Of a stretch of 64,000 nucleotides of DNA, positions 23,501-36,800 are shown in pieces. The first letter of the stretch is position 1, and each line of letters begins with the position of its first letter. The DNA comes from Serilophus lunatus (lineage: Eukaryota > Chordata > Aves > Passeriformes > Eurylaimidae): assembly GCA_013399895.1 (NCBI GenBank), contig VXBA01003784.1:357715-421714 (forward strand), given 5' to 3'. The translations under genes and the position numbers were made by a program. A model generated the notes under the pieces. That model was not told where the DNA came from. It did no database searches and saw nothing but the letters and a program-made list of their open reading frames with translations.

Positions 23501-26500
23501 CTTATTGTATATTTCTTATGTAAAAAGCAGCTTTTAATTCAAAAAAAAATTAACAGCTCAAAATTCCAGTCATGATAGTGTGGGGTGGAAACACTTAGTC
23601 TCATTTCAGCTCTGTCCTGCTCCAGCATAAGATGCAGTGAAGGGAGAAAGCCAGAGGTCTTCAGGATTCACTTCTGTAACCTCAGCCTGGGAGCTGTCAG
23701 CCTTGCACAAATTTCTCCTCTGCCAGAATTAGTGAAGAGTTGGTGAGGGCATCTGAGCATCATTCAGTGAAGTTCCTATACCTGAAAATTAGGCAGGGGC
23801 AAAGCCCAAGTGTGGATGCTGTTGGCATGGCCATGCCCTAGGTCACTGTCCAGCTCTGAGTAGCAGCACACACTCCACCCAGTGCCTGGAGGCAGCCTGG
23901 GATATGGAGACAAGGGAACTGAAGGCACACTGGTTTTGGAGATAATAAAGTGCAGCTCCCTTAAGCTACACTGTGCCATGTGTCCCAGCCTATTGTACTC
24001 AGTACTGGCTTTGGCTTGGGGTTTGATATGAGGGCATGCCTGCTTTCTAGGGAATCTCAGGTGTCCCTACAATGCTGCCATTCAGATAAGATGGTGTGTG
24101 AAGCAGAGGGCAAAGTGCTGTTCTCAAACACAGAAATGCACCTGGGGAATCTCCTGTCAGCTGTCCATAATTATTAAGGCTTGGACATTCAAACACTCCA
24201 GGAAGACTCCTACAATACGCATGAATGTGTAGTTATTTTGCTGTGCTCTCTTTTGTTTTTATCAAGTCAAATCACTACATTTCCCAATTTCTTTTTTTTA
24301 CAGTTGCTGTGCTCTCACTGGGTTTGGGACAGGCCATGGGTTCTCACCCTGCCCAGGAGCCCAGGTGTACAGAGGACAGTAGAGTCTGTCACCCAACCTG
24401 AAGACCGATGGCAAGGGGACATGCTATGGAGCTCCACATAGCTGTAGCCATGAGTATTAGTGAGATAAGGTCACACTCCAGAGAAGTTTCCTTCACAGAC
24501 AGATTAGAGATGGGATTAATTCCTTTTACCTGATAAGCAGCACCATATTTTTGCTTTTGCTGAAAACATCCGTTTGCTTAGTGGATCATTCCCTCACACT
24601 ACATATAATTTTCATGCACCTCGAAGACCAGCAACTAATTGGTTTTCCGACTGTACATTGCTTGGTTGTCAAGCATCTCTCTATATAAAATACTTTGATT
24701 ATGCCAATGATCAGATAAAAATTGAAGCTGCTTGTCTTGGTGTTACATACTATTCCCATGAGGTTTTATTTTTTAAAAGATCTCAAATGCTGCAAAATGG
24801 GAACTGCACATTTTTAGTGAATGCTGAGAGGATGATCCATGCTGACAGACATTCACTCGCTATCTGCCACAGGTAGCCCAGCATTAAGGTATAAAGCTTC
24901 AGGACACTAAAAGGATTTGATCTAATCTTATATTATAAGAAGCATCCAACACTGTACATTCTCTTTTCCAACACAGACACTTATGTACAGCCTACAGGCC
25001 CAGTCCTACTCCTCTTTAAATCAGTTGGAGTTTTTGCCCTTGCTCTAGCAGCAGAGGAAGAGGGAGCAACTTTTGTAAGGGCAGTAATGATGGCTGGTCC
25101 TTCAGTCTTTCCATCTAAACCATTTTTAATGAGAGAAAGCAGACACAACAATATTGGAAATACTACCTTTGTAATTACAGCTACCTGCCTTCCTACCTTT
25201 TTCTGCCAGGTAACTTCTCTTACATTGCACTTCCTTGCTAAAAATCTGAAATTGGTGCATTGACTGGTAATCTGGATTAAGAAAGGAAGAGGTTTTTTCA
25301 GCAGAAGCAGAGTTATATGAACATCAAAAGATTCAGGGCTCTTTTGTGAGTCGTAAAAACCAACACATTAACTACCCTAGAAGGACATCAATGCAACTTG
25401 AAAATATTCTCAATAACTAAACGCTGCTTGTAAGCAGCTGATGAATTGTGCTTATTGAAATAAAGCCTGAATACAGAAGCCAATGATGAAGACTTAAGAA
25501 TGCTTTTAATTTTCTTTCCCATCTTGTTAGCCAGTCAAATGCATTTGTTGTGTCCTATCATCGCCATCCATTGTAGCACATCAGACTTTAAACTAAGAAG
25601 ATATGTTACAGATACTGTGCATAGCTGTGGAAACTAGGAAACAAGAGGACTTAGCTGAATGCAGGTTTTCTCTGCCTGATCTTTTCTAATATAAACATTG
25701 GAGTACTCGTATGACAAACTCTTTGACTGCTCCCACAATGTTCATGTTGATAATCCTTTATCTTACAGATAACACAAGTCCAGGCTTCTAGCTGCTTTCA
25801 AGAAGCACTCCTCTTTTTCCATCACCTGGAACTACAGGACTGAGGTCAAAAATATGGAATTAAAGGAAAATGTTGACCAAAAGTAAGGACTGCATCAAAT
25901 GCTTTTAATAGCTTCAAACACAGAGACAGAAATTACTTGTATGAGCTTGAAGAAAATAATTCAAAAAGTCCTGTTTTCATATCATGTTATCCATTCCTGG
26001 CTGGCTATAAGCAGCAGAGCCTGATCCTGCAAGGTCCTATTCATGTGAGTAATCCCTTTGACCCTAGTCATAAATACATTATTCTAGCTCAAGATAATCA
26101 CCAAGTATCAATCTGAACTGATGTCTATGCGCTTGAATACAAACGTACATTTTCTATTTCTTCAAACTCAGAGCTGCAACGCTAAGTAGGCTGTCTTAAC
26201 ATAATATTAAAAAAAAATCTAAGCATATCACACCAGATCTGACTTTTAAGAAAAAGAAAAAAAAAAACCAGAGTTGGCTGAGTTTGGAAAGAAACTTTGG
26301 ATTTGTTGTAGTTCTGTTTCCGTGCGCTTTTTTTCCCAAAGGCAGACATTCATACACATATAATTCCCTCTCTTGTCACTGGGCTTCTGGGTCAGTGAAC
26401 ATTCCTTTGCTGTAGTGTTTTTCAGATGAAACTCCAAGAGAAACACTGTCCTCAATGATGGGTCGGATACAGAAGAGGAGGATGGGCAAATATTCTAAGA

Positions 26501-29500
26501 TTGGCCTGGATTCTTGCCAGGAGCAGAAGAAAAGAGCCTTTGTGTTTGGACATCTGAAGGCCAGGCATAAACATGTTAGCCGATACTTAACACCCAAAGC
26601 CAGAGCCAAAACCGTTAGACACCCTGAATAATCCTCCTTTGGGTTTCAACTGCCCATTACAATGGGGCAGCCTCCTCCAATTACCAAATGTGTTTCTTCT
26701 AAAAACATCCTTACAGGAACTCCCAAAATAGCAGCGATTAAAAGCAAACAGCCTGTAATTCATTGACATATGCAAACCTTTTAATGTTTTGCAGGAGACA
26801 AGTTGCAACTTTTTGTACCTACAAGACTATTTATGCATTTTTAATAATTACCCTTGTATATTATGTGATACAATTCCTTTAGGCATTTAGTTAAGAGAAG
26901 CAACAGAATTCACATTCAAAAGAAACTGTTAGTTTTGCTGCAAGAAGCGCAGCTAATTTATGTAGTGAATTTTTTATACATTTTTCCCCTGATTTCTCTT
27001 CCCTGCTGTCCTCTTCCCCCTTTCTTCACTACATTAAGAAATTCTGATGTGCCTGCAGCAACATCCACTGGTGGGGAGTGTCTGCAGTGATGCCAGCCCT
27101 GACTTCCCAGCAGTGGAAGCCAGTAATGTGTGCTGCTTCAGCAGTACGTGCTCCCTTATTAAACCCCATTGGGAATCGCCTTACCCTAGGGCCCTCTCTA
27201 ATCACATACCTTCCGTGAGCTGGCGGGTTCCCTTGTCGCCTGACAGACAGCAATCCCGATCCCATCAGTTCTGCACAGAAAACAGCACGAGGAAATCTTT
27301 CCTGCAGATCAAGAATAAAGACGCTTTCACAACCAATGTGGTCCTGCAAGCCCTGACTTGTATTCAAGCTCAAATTCCCGGGTTGTTTGCATTTTGGCTA
27401 ACGCCTCAGCTCTAGTTAAGGATGAGCCGATCAAAGCGCCAAGCAGGGAAACTCAGGCACAGGGCTGGGCATGGAATGCCAGCGGTTCCCACCATCAGCA
27501 CGGGCACACGCGTTTTAGGGAGAGTAGTGCCTGAACTAACAGCGTAACTTGTCAAAGCAATGTAGGTTGCAGCAACAGGCAGCGCCTGACCTGCCTCAGG
27601 GATAAAATGTAAAGAGCTAGTTTCTTCCTCGTCAGACAGCAAAGGACCAGATCCCCAGCTGTATAGCTACATTGATCTCATAAATTTATACCTTCCAAAA
27701 ACCTGCTCGTTTTTATAACAACAACTGAAGAAATCCAGGTCAAATATTTTGGTGTGAGTGCTGTTTGACAATATATTTGAGAAGGGATTTTCCAGTCAGC
27801 CGTTACAGACACTATACTTGAGGAAAATGCAAATCAAACCTATTGCTTAGCACTTGTGGGTCACAGTTTCTGCACAGCAGCATTTCCCCTTGGCTTCAGA
27901 AGATATAGTTTGTCAAATCAAGGACTTCATCATCCCATTTTAAATTAGCAGTAGATAATTAGGAACGGCCCACAATTAAAGATTGATGTTAAAAAATAAA
28001 TAAATCCCAGCACTTCCGTTTTTAGACAGTAAGAAGACGGCTTTGCATCAAAAAACACAGGACACATGAGAATGTGAATAGTAAAAAGCTCATAATAAAG
28101 AAGGATAAACTCTTCTTTGTGTACTTACAGCATTCATTTCTTTCTCTGTAACTGAGAACCTATGCAAACAAATGGGATAAAAAGCCAACATATACCTTGA
28201 TATCAGCTGTAATCTGGCAATTCTTCAGCCAAACCTACTGGAACACAAAGGAAATGGGCAAACTTTACACAAAGGTGCACACCAAGTAGCTCTTGTCTAA
28301 ACAAAACTGCTCCTCAGCTCCTATAGCTGCAGTAGGGCAAGTTTAGCACTAGCAAAACTGCTTGCTTGGGTGTATCAGTGTTTCAGCCCATCTCCTTGCT
28401 CAGCCCTAGACTTCGCTTAAGACTGTGACTCCCTGTTGCTGAATCGTTTTATGGCTACACTAGCAGCAATATCAAAACCTGCACCACCGAAATTCCTGGG
28501 CATCCTGCTGTGTGGGAGGGATGGATCTTTGACCGCAGAGCACGTGGCATGCACAAGGTAGTTTTAGTATCTAGAGAAAAAAACAACTGAGCAAGAGACA
28601 TCGAAGCCTGTCTCCAATGTACAGTTCTGTGGGGCCGTCATTCAGTCTGGAGCTGGACTCCCAGCGTCTGTGCCACAGAGGATTCTTATGCACATATGTA
28701 TGTGTCCACAGTCTGCTTGCAGCCATAGCAGGGGCAGGGCTGCCAGGTGGCTGGAAATCCTAGGCAAATGTAGAAATTCTCTAAATTCTTCCTTAAGAGT
28801 AGGGGAAGAAAATCAGTCATGGAGAACCATCTTTTATGTCCTTTGTGGGAGTCCTCTCCTGGAGTTAGGTACCTCCTCTCAGATATCCTACCTCCAAAAA
28901 GTACCAAAGAATTTCTCAGCCAGGTGTGTGGATGCTCTAATTCAATCTCACAGGAGGGCAGTGGGAGAACCTTGTTCCGCTGTACTTGAACATTGAAAAA
29001 AGAACTATTTCTCCTTGACCTCATCTTGATCACTTGGAAAAGCTCCTTTTCTGTGGCTTTAGATGTTGGGGTGGGTGAATGGATGCAAAATTGTTTGAGA
29101 GCATCGTAGTGACTCCTTATTTGTAGCAAAGTTATTTTGAGGAGAAAAAAAAAGACTTCAGGGTAAGTTTACCAAAATAATAGCAGCAATAGTAACAATT
29201 CAGAGCAAAAGTGCAAGATCATACCTGTTTCTGGCTCCGACACTTCAGGCAACATTCACCAACAAGAGAAATCGTGGACCTGAATCATGGAACTAACATA
29301 GATTTCCTTCATTTTATGGGCCAAAATTATTATCTCAAACCCTTCTGAACCATCCATCAGAGTACTTTGCAATACTGTCTTCCCACTCTGGGTGGATTTT
29401 CCACCACCAGGGAGAAGCCAGGCCTGTCTCAATCACTGATGCCGTCCTCATCCTGGTGAGCTTGATGAGTTGACTTTGGTTAATGGACCAGACTTGTTTA

Positions 29501-32303
29501 CGGTGCCATCCCACCCACCCGAGTGTCGCGTTCCTCCAGAAGCCCCTAGAAACTGGTCACACGGCAGCTTAATGTAACAGTGGACATTCATTTGGGATGG
29601 CAGATTTCCTGCACAATTCAAGAGCTATAAGAAGGTAATTATTCATGGGTTTCTCTGTGTGACAAAACTGTTTAGAAGGGATTGCAACACGATGAACATG
29701 ACTGAGGGAGGACTGCCCTCCTTTATTTCCCCAGCAAAATGGAGTCACCACCCAGCATCCTTGTAGCCTCCTTATTTCTCATTAATCTTAGCATTTCTTT
29801 TCTTGCCCTGCAAAAAAGCACAATGATGTAGACTGGCAGTATCTCTCCTGCTCTAATACCTTGCTACAGTATATACGTTTTCTTCTGACCCTCTCTCCTG
29901 AGCCAGATTTAAGTATCTGGTAGGTTTCATGCAGACAGCTCTGCAAGAAAAGCAGGATCATTTAGGAGACAGGCAGGAGAGTTATCAAATAAACTTTCCA
30001 TTTTATTTACAGTTCAGGAGCCTTGCAGAATGACACACACTTATGGTTTGGGATCACTAGCAATTATTGTAAAGGTGAAAGCAGATACTGCAAATTTAAC
30101 CAGCCTTTTGTATGAGCTAATTGCATTAGAATACATTAGTAAGGGTGCACATTGTAGGTTTTATGTTTCATTGGAAAGGTCATCCTAGATTCTGGTTGAA
30201 TAGTGAAAGAGAGGAAACCATATTAGCAGTGTATCCAGCAAGTGTCTCTAGGATGAATTTCCTTCAGGTCATTTGCATTATTTGATTGTAGCTGAATAGT
30301 TTTCCCTCTGCTAAGCAAGTAGGGGAAGACCTACGGTGACAATAGGGGAAGTTCAAAGTCTTTGAGCCTTATTAGAAGGCTCATTTTCTGCGCTCATTTT
30401 CATGCACTCGTTTCCCAGAACTAGGCTAGCAGCTGTATAATCAGGACAGCAACTTCACATGCCTCCTGTAAAATATGAACCTCTCAGGGAAAGCTGCTGT
30501 TAGTTTTCAGGAGGCAAGAGAGTTCCTGCTTCTTCAGAGGTGTGACATCCTGTTATGCCACAAGACAAAGCCCCCTTTGCTGATCCCTCTGTAAATGATT
30601 TTGTGCTGGCTGCCTGAGCAAGGGTATGTCAGGGGATGTGTGTTTGCAGAGAGTTCCTGAGAGAACAAAGGCACACTTCAGGCCCTGTTTTAGCCACCTT
30701 GGGTGTCTCTAAACACTGTGCTGGGGGCAGTCACTACCCAAGCTCTGCCAGCCCACAGGACTATGGTGGCTTTGCAAGCCTGGGGGCGGTAGCAGCCCAG
30801 AAGAGGCTGCAGAGGGCAGGGGGTTGACAACAACAGAGCCAGAGTTTGGGGAAGGGAGGAGTAGCAGGGCAACCCACAGGATCTTGAAGGACATGAAGAT
30901 GTGGAGAAGTTGTGCGCAGTAAGGCACAAAGTATAGGTTCAAAGGGAAAACTTCTCTTCCCAGTCAGACAGGAATTCTGGGCAACCATCTCCCAGTGCTG
31001 CCTCTGTCTGTGGCTGCAGGAAGGAGAGTAAGTGTCAGCTGGAGAAGGGCAGAGACAATGCCCATCCAGATGTTGTTGATCTGACAATATAAAATCTTCT
31101 GATTACTCCATGAATATCCCTCAGGATTTCCAGAAGAGTGGTTGTTGTCTACTAGTTTTATTGACCTATGGACTTAAACCAACCCTGCAGAAGACCTTAC
31201 CATGTAAAAAGCAGGAGTTGGCATTACAGTAGGCTTAGCATTGCTAGCAAGGCTAGAAGAGAAGCTAAAGGGATGTTTTAAATTGCTCTCATCTTCTCCA
31301 AACTCCTTTCTGTTGTCTAAGTGGCACAGAAAGCACAGCACCCTCAGGGAGGGTGTAGCGGCATTTCCCCTGTCAACAGCCACCTTTGCCCTGGAAGAAG
31401 GTAGCTTCTACCCTTCTGCCACCCCCAGAAGATGTAAAAGGGAGGAGCATATGGTTTTGAGAAAATGAGAGGTCCTGGTATCAGAGCTTGGTAAAGCTAT
31501 TGACTTACTGTCTGACCTCTGGCAAGACACATGCCCTCCATCTGCCCGTCTCAGGCTGGCTGCAAGACAAGCAGAAGTGACTCTAGTGCAGAGATGCTGA
31601 GTTTGAATTTAGCTTGTCAGAGCCCCAGCAGCTGGTCAACTCTTTGATGCCGACAAGCTACATTAAGTTTCATTTCAGTCTGCTCGTACTAGCTGGGTCT
31701 TCTCTTTCCCTAAATTCAAACTGGCAGTAAGGCTACCAGCAGATCTCCAACCTCAGGACCACAAGGAGTGCAGAACCATAGTGCAACTGCTGCAAGGATG
31801 AGCTAGAATCCCTTGGGCCCTGTTGTACCTCTTCCCCCAAACTCCAGCTGCTGTGGCCCCACACGCTCACTGCGGCTCCTGGGACTGCATGTTCATTCCT
31901 TGCCTATAGTTCCTTTATACAAATGCTTTCATGAAATCATGACCAAGGGAAGGAATCAATCCTCTCCATATTGTATGTCACCTCTGGCAAGGTTAAACCT
32001 TCAGTTCAGCAAAGCCCTTGTGCATTTGGCCATGGGGACTCATCCTGTGCCACAGCACCGTGCTGGAGAGTGCATCACGTAGGACAGGTCCCAAAATGCA
32101 GAGGATGATTAAGCCCTGTTAGAAACCAGAGGCATGTCAGCCTTCCAGTACATAGACAACAAAATCTTAAAATGATAATATTAAACAGCATCCATCCTTC
32201 GTTAAAGTTGTATAGCAGCCCAAACAACAATTTTTACATACTCTACATTAAAAACGTAATATTTCAAATCTTAGTGTCCCATAATTTGCATATTGAATTC
32301 CAG

Positions 32304-32387
32304 GGAGGATATTTGATGGAGTGTATGCCACAGCTTCTGTATGTATGTACTGTATCTAAAGGACATGAAAATCTAGCATAACATCAG
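32304..32387 (+). other. Exon-like segment with perfect donor, probably non-coding
   Basis: The donor CAG/GTAAGT at 32387/32388 is a full consensus match. The nearest upstream AG in a plausible context is TTCCAG ending at 32303, giving an 84-bp segment. The acceptor has a weak pyrimidine tract. A TAA stop at 32379-32381 ends the frame that is open upstream, so any transcript here would be non-coding or terminal. A full nine-base donor match is expected about 0.5 times by chance in both strands of a window this size. Confidence 0.2.
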
Positions 32388-33331
32388 GTAAGTCCTACTA
32401 GTAGCCATATTTTAAAGTCAATTTTAAATATTTAAAATATCATCTGAAATTAAAATTAAGTGTGAAACATCCATATTAATAATATTATCATCAACTGTTA
32501 TTGAAGTCAAAGACTTGAGTTTTCGTAACTATTACAGTCCCATTAATAGCTTTATCTTGACAAATGTACTGAAGACCTCTATTTTCTTCAGTTAACATTT
32601 TGATCCACTTCATCATTTCTTTTCATAGGGACCTAAAAGCTGAAAGTTTTAGAGAAGGGTTGAAAACCTCAATATCCCATGAGGTCCCATTCAATGCTCT
32701 GACACTGCCCCTGGGGCCTTCTTTGTGCAGCTTAAACAGGCCCTGAAAAAGTCCGTTGCTACCCATCAAATTATTCTTCCCCATCCTATACAAACATATA
32801 AATCTTTTCATTGTCCTCCAGACCAAAGTTTCCTGGTAAATTAATAGCTATGAAACCTACATCTGGAGCTTGAAAAGTATTTCTTACTACCACCCTCCGA
32901 CATGACTGATGCCTGCCACCTCTGTCAACCCTTTATTACTGTACCCCTCTTAGATTATGGTGTTTCTCTCCAATTCAGTAGGAATGGGAAGGGACAGTGA
33001 TTTTGACTGCCTTGAAGGTGATCTAGATGAGGAAGAATGGATTCATACTGGAGATATGAGGGCTAAATGTTCATTTATCAATGTCTTTACACAGTGACAA
33101 ACTAAATACAGAGTTTTTAACAATGTGTTTTGAAAGGTAATGAAAATACATTGAAATGCATCAAATCAATAACAAGAACACCAAACTACTCTCAGAAAAC
33201 ACTAAATAGCTAAATATAAAATGATAACCATTGGAGAGAACTTCATATCAAATAATTTCTCACTTCAGTATCTTCTCATGATCTGCTGGAAAGATTTTCT
33301 GCTCTGGAAAATATTCTTTGTTTATGGTATC

Positions 33332-33369
33332 AGTCTAATACTAATAGTTGTCTCAATTCATATTAGACT
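33332..33369. repeat. Inverted repeat, 9-bp perfect arms
   Basis: AGTCTAATA at 33332-33340 and TATTAGACT at 33361-33369 are exact reverse complements separated by 20 bases. The hairpin is short and of unknown meaning. Confidence 0.7.
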
Positions 33370-33780
33370 ATAGATGGGTGACGTTTTCAAATATTTAGCA
33401 TTGAAGGGCTTATGAAAACCTCTCACAAGAGCTTTTTTCTGGGTAAGGTGCAGATCAGAGTCACCCAAATGGTGTTTATTTTGCTGGATTATGTTTAATC
33501 ATAGCATGTTATAATTTCTATACATGAACAGGGAATGCATATATAGCTTTAAATTGTCTTGATTGGTTGAAATAATTTTACTAACACATAAAAATCTTGA
33601 GCATGTTTTCTTGAACTATTCTACAATTGCATTTCTACTACTATTCTCATTTTCATAAGAATTAAAATTTCAACACTATTGGGCCAAAACCAAGATCAGA
33701 ACCTACTCTTACCTGGTACCCTTTCAAAAAAAGTGTCTTGGTTGAATCTTCCCCATGATACAAAAAGGTTTGGAACAGAC

Positions 33781-33845
33781 CATAGAATGACAGAATTATT
33801 TGGGCTGGAAGGCAACTTTAAAGGTCATCTAGACCATATGGTTCC
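33781..33845 (-). mobile_element. CR1 LINE 3'-end fragment
   Basis: CATAGAATGACAGAATTATT, then TTGGGCTGGAAGGCAACTTTA and AAGGTCATCTAGACCA, matches the reverse complement of the CR1 tail (the common avian form is CATAGAATCATAGAAT...GGTTGGAAGGGACCTT...). It is 5'-truncated and diverged, and the match fades after about 33845. Confidence 0.75.
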
Positions 33846-36800
33846 CATCTAGATCTTAAAACTCATCTACTGCTCAATCCAGTTTGTTTGAATAAATACA
33901 ATATTCTTGGTTAACAGAAATACCTGGAACATGCTTGGACAGCACATAATCATTTTCTCCCTTATATAAAGGAAAAATGCTGTGTGGGGTTTCTGTTTGC
34001 AAAACATCCCTGACTTTTCTGGGACTTCCTACAGTACCGCTATAGCAAATTTGCTTTGTGGGAAGATCCTATAGCCTTCATGCCCCAATGCATCCATGAA
34101 ACCCAAGGATGGTACATACTTTACAGGGTTTCTGCAAAGATGTATCACTTCAAAATTCATAAACAAAAAAGGCAATCTCATGTGTGTCTGCTTCTCTGAA
34201 GTGTTTCCTGTCCTGGTTTGCATTAAAAAGATTAATAATATTCCTTAACAAAAAAAAATTTTAAAATCCCTAAAATCTAGAAGATTAACAAAATAGAAAC
34301 ACTATTTAAGGTGATGGATCATGTAAGGTAATCACTGAAGTCTCTCAAACTGTAAAATAGGATTACACATAATTTCTTCTTTTTTTCTTTTTTTTTTTTT
34401 TTTTCCTCTATTGGACACTGCAGTATCAACTGCTGTAGTCTTAAATTTAGCCAAACACTGCAATTATCAGATGTATTCAGTTGCAAAAGCTTTTGTCACT
34501 CTTGTGGTTGTCTGACGGTATATGGTTCAATCATAAAAGGGCGAATGACAGGCGGGTGTAGGAAACGAATTTTCTTCTTCTTCCTGACATAACAGGGGAA
34601 GGCCCCCTGCTGTAATATGGAAAATCTTTTATGCAAAAAAGCGCAGCAACTTACAGCGTACAATCACTATGCAGACTTTTGTTGGTATTTTTTCCCCAAT
34701 TCAGTAAAGGAAAGGGAAAAAAAGGTGGCCTTAAAAGCAAGTTAAGAGGTTCAAAATTGATTTTAGTGTTAGGGTATATTTATAGATTTAGGGATCTAGT
34801 GATTAAAATGCAATAAAGCTCCTTCTAAGTATGAGCATTCCCCCTTTAGAAAAGGCTGTTTTTCTGGTGATCCCAAGGCCATGGCAGGAGATAGTTTTTT
34901 TACACACAGTTGAAGCAAGGTGAGAGGCAGAGAGGGATGCTGAGTCCAGCAGGAAGCATGCAGGGCCATCCCATGTTGTGTCTACTAGAAAAACAAAGAG
35001 AGGGCTGTATATTTACTATTTATACTGGTATTTCTGAGCACAATCCAAACAAAAACGTGGGAAAACATAGAAATATAACCTTCCTGCAGGATTTAAGTAG
35101 AGCTGCCTCTGGAATAAATAAACTCCACTTTCCCTTCCATGAAAGAGACTTTAACCCCTTCTGGCAATAAACATATTTCTAAAAGAGAGGGCAAATTTAG
35201 CATTTACCATTTTAAGGTCCTGGTGTAAAGAGGTATTACTGCAAATAAGCATCACTTAGATTACCCTCAATACTTCAGTCCCCACCCCGCCCNTTCTTTA
35301 CTTGACATACCAGGAAAAGCATGTTTTGCTTCGAAAATCCATTCAGTTAAGAATGCACATTTCTACTGAAAAGTAGTCTCAATGAACAATCTCTTTGAGT
35401 TATTCACAGAAAACTGAATAAATTCAAACAGCAAGGCATATTATGAAGGAATATGCAGTTCCTTGGGAAAGAAAATAGCCTTTCAGTAACCAGTGGCTAA
35501 AATTCAGCACAACTGGTCCCAGTGAGTGCAAATTAGCTCCTGATTTCAATGTACTTGTGTCAATTTACCCCAGGTTAATTTCTGGCCCACTGAGCTCAGA
35601 GAAACAAAATGTCACCTTTACTTTCTAAACATTCTTTCTCAAATCATATTTCCCTTGTAATAATGTGCAGCGAGTGGTTAGCTCAACATGCCTCTTAGAG
35701 TTTCTGTTTGGGAAATGATTTTTCTTTTTAATTTCTCTGTCAGGCACACTTATTGAAGCGCACACACTTTAGACAGATGCAATCTGCAAAAAAGGCTTGA
35801 AAGACAGTGATTTATTTATGAAATTCCTGGTTGAGAGGGTGAGGTAAGCCACACAACAATTTTAAAGCTTCTCACTACTGTAAGGCATATGTGTAAGGTA
35901 GATAAAACATGGGGAGGGAAAACACTTAAAATGTTTGTGCACAAAGCCTTCACAGGGCAGAATTACAGTGAGAGAAAGGGAGCATCAGGTGGAGAAAAAG
36001 CTGTAAGGACAAATTCTGCTCTGCATTTAATTTCACTTTTTTACCTCAGGGCCAGCAGTATTTATTATATGGGCTTTATACATACATCAGGTTTTTGTTC
36101 TTGTGTGTTTTATACTGTGTAGTTGTCACAGCGGTCAAACCTGAAGCTCCACAGTGGGAGCAGAGCATAAACTCTCTAAAAGTAAAGACCCTGCAGTAAA
36201 TTGTTTTACTTCTAACTAAGCCCTTTTCCACACCAAAATCCTTTGCTCTAAGTGGAAGGTGTTTTAAATTGCAGATGTCTCCCAACAAAGTGGGCACACT
36301 GGAGTCCCAGAACTGCCGATGTTCACAAGGGACACAATTATTTTGTTATTCAAGTTTGACTGCTGCCTGTGCCAGAATGTGCTCTCCTTCCATGAGGTTC
36401 TCACTCTGGTACTGTGAAGATGACAGTGCTGTCAGGCGCACTCTGGCAATGCCACTCTGCGGCATTTTGAGAAGGTTTTCTCCCAGTCCATCTCCCACCA
36501 TTGAATGCCCCTATAACAGAGCTGGCTGAAGAGGAAATGCATCCTAATCTCTGGGGAGAGGTAGTGGGAACATGCTCCTTTCCCACATCATGCCGTGAGT
36601 CACCAGAGATTGTCCATAACCACTGGAATAAAGTAATTGACGGGTGTCAATGCGGAGAAGAAAAGCATCGGTTTCATGCAGGATGCAGCTAAAGGGTGCA
36701 ACAAAGCAGCGTAAATGATAGGAGAGAGAAGGATGCATGGCAAACCAGCAGGAACTGGAGCTGGAGAGACTCCTCTGGGGAGTTCAGAGCCAGTGAGGGA

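Larger units (their letters stand above)
15294..33780. other. Gene-desert block, no gene or named repeat recognised
   Basis: I read both strands and found no coding exon of a known family. Overlapping open frames at 18.2-18.6, 27.0-27.6, 28.7-29.1 and 30.6-31.1 kb have no domain, signal peptide or splice context that I can defend. Non-gene content noted includes a (CA)n tract (17515-17538), a nine-G run (19156-19164) and direct repeats AAACTGCC(A/G)CTGT near 22826-22860. There is also an exon-like segment (32304-32387) and an inverted repeat (33332-33369). Stretches at 26.82-26.98 and 30.06-30.31 kb are repeat-free and rich in TAAT and ATTTGCAT-like motifs and could be conserved elements, which a single sequence cannot show. 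Confidence 0.6.

Noticed and set aside
24574..24876. 100-codon frame with protein-like residue mix
   Set aside because: It looked plausible at first, but there is no family resemblance and no flanking splice or promoter signal that I could defend.
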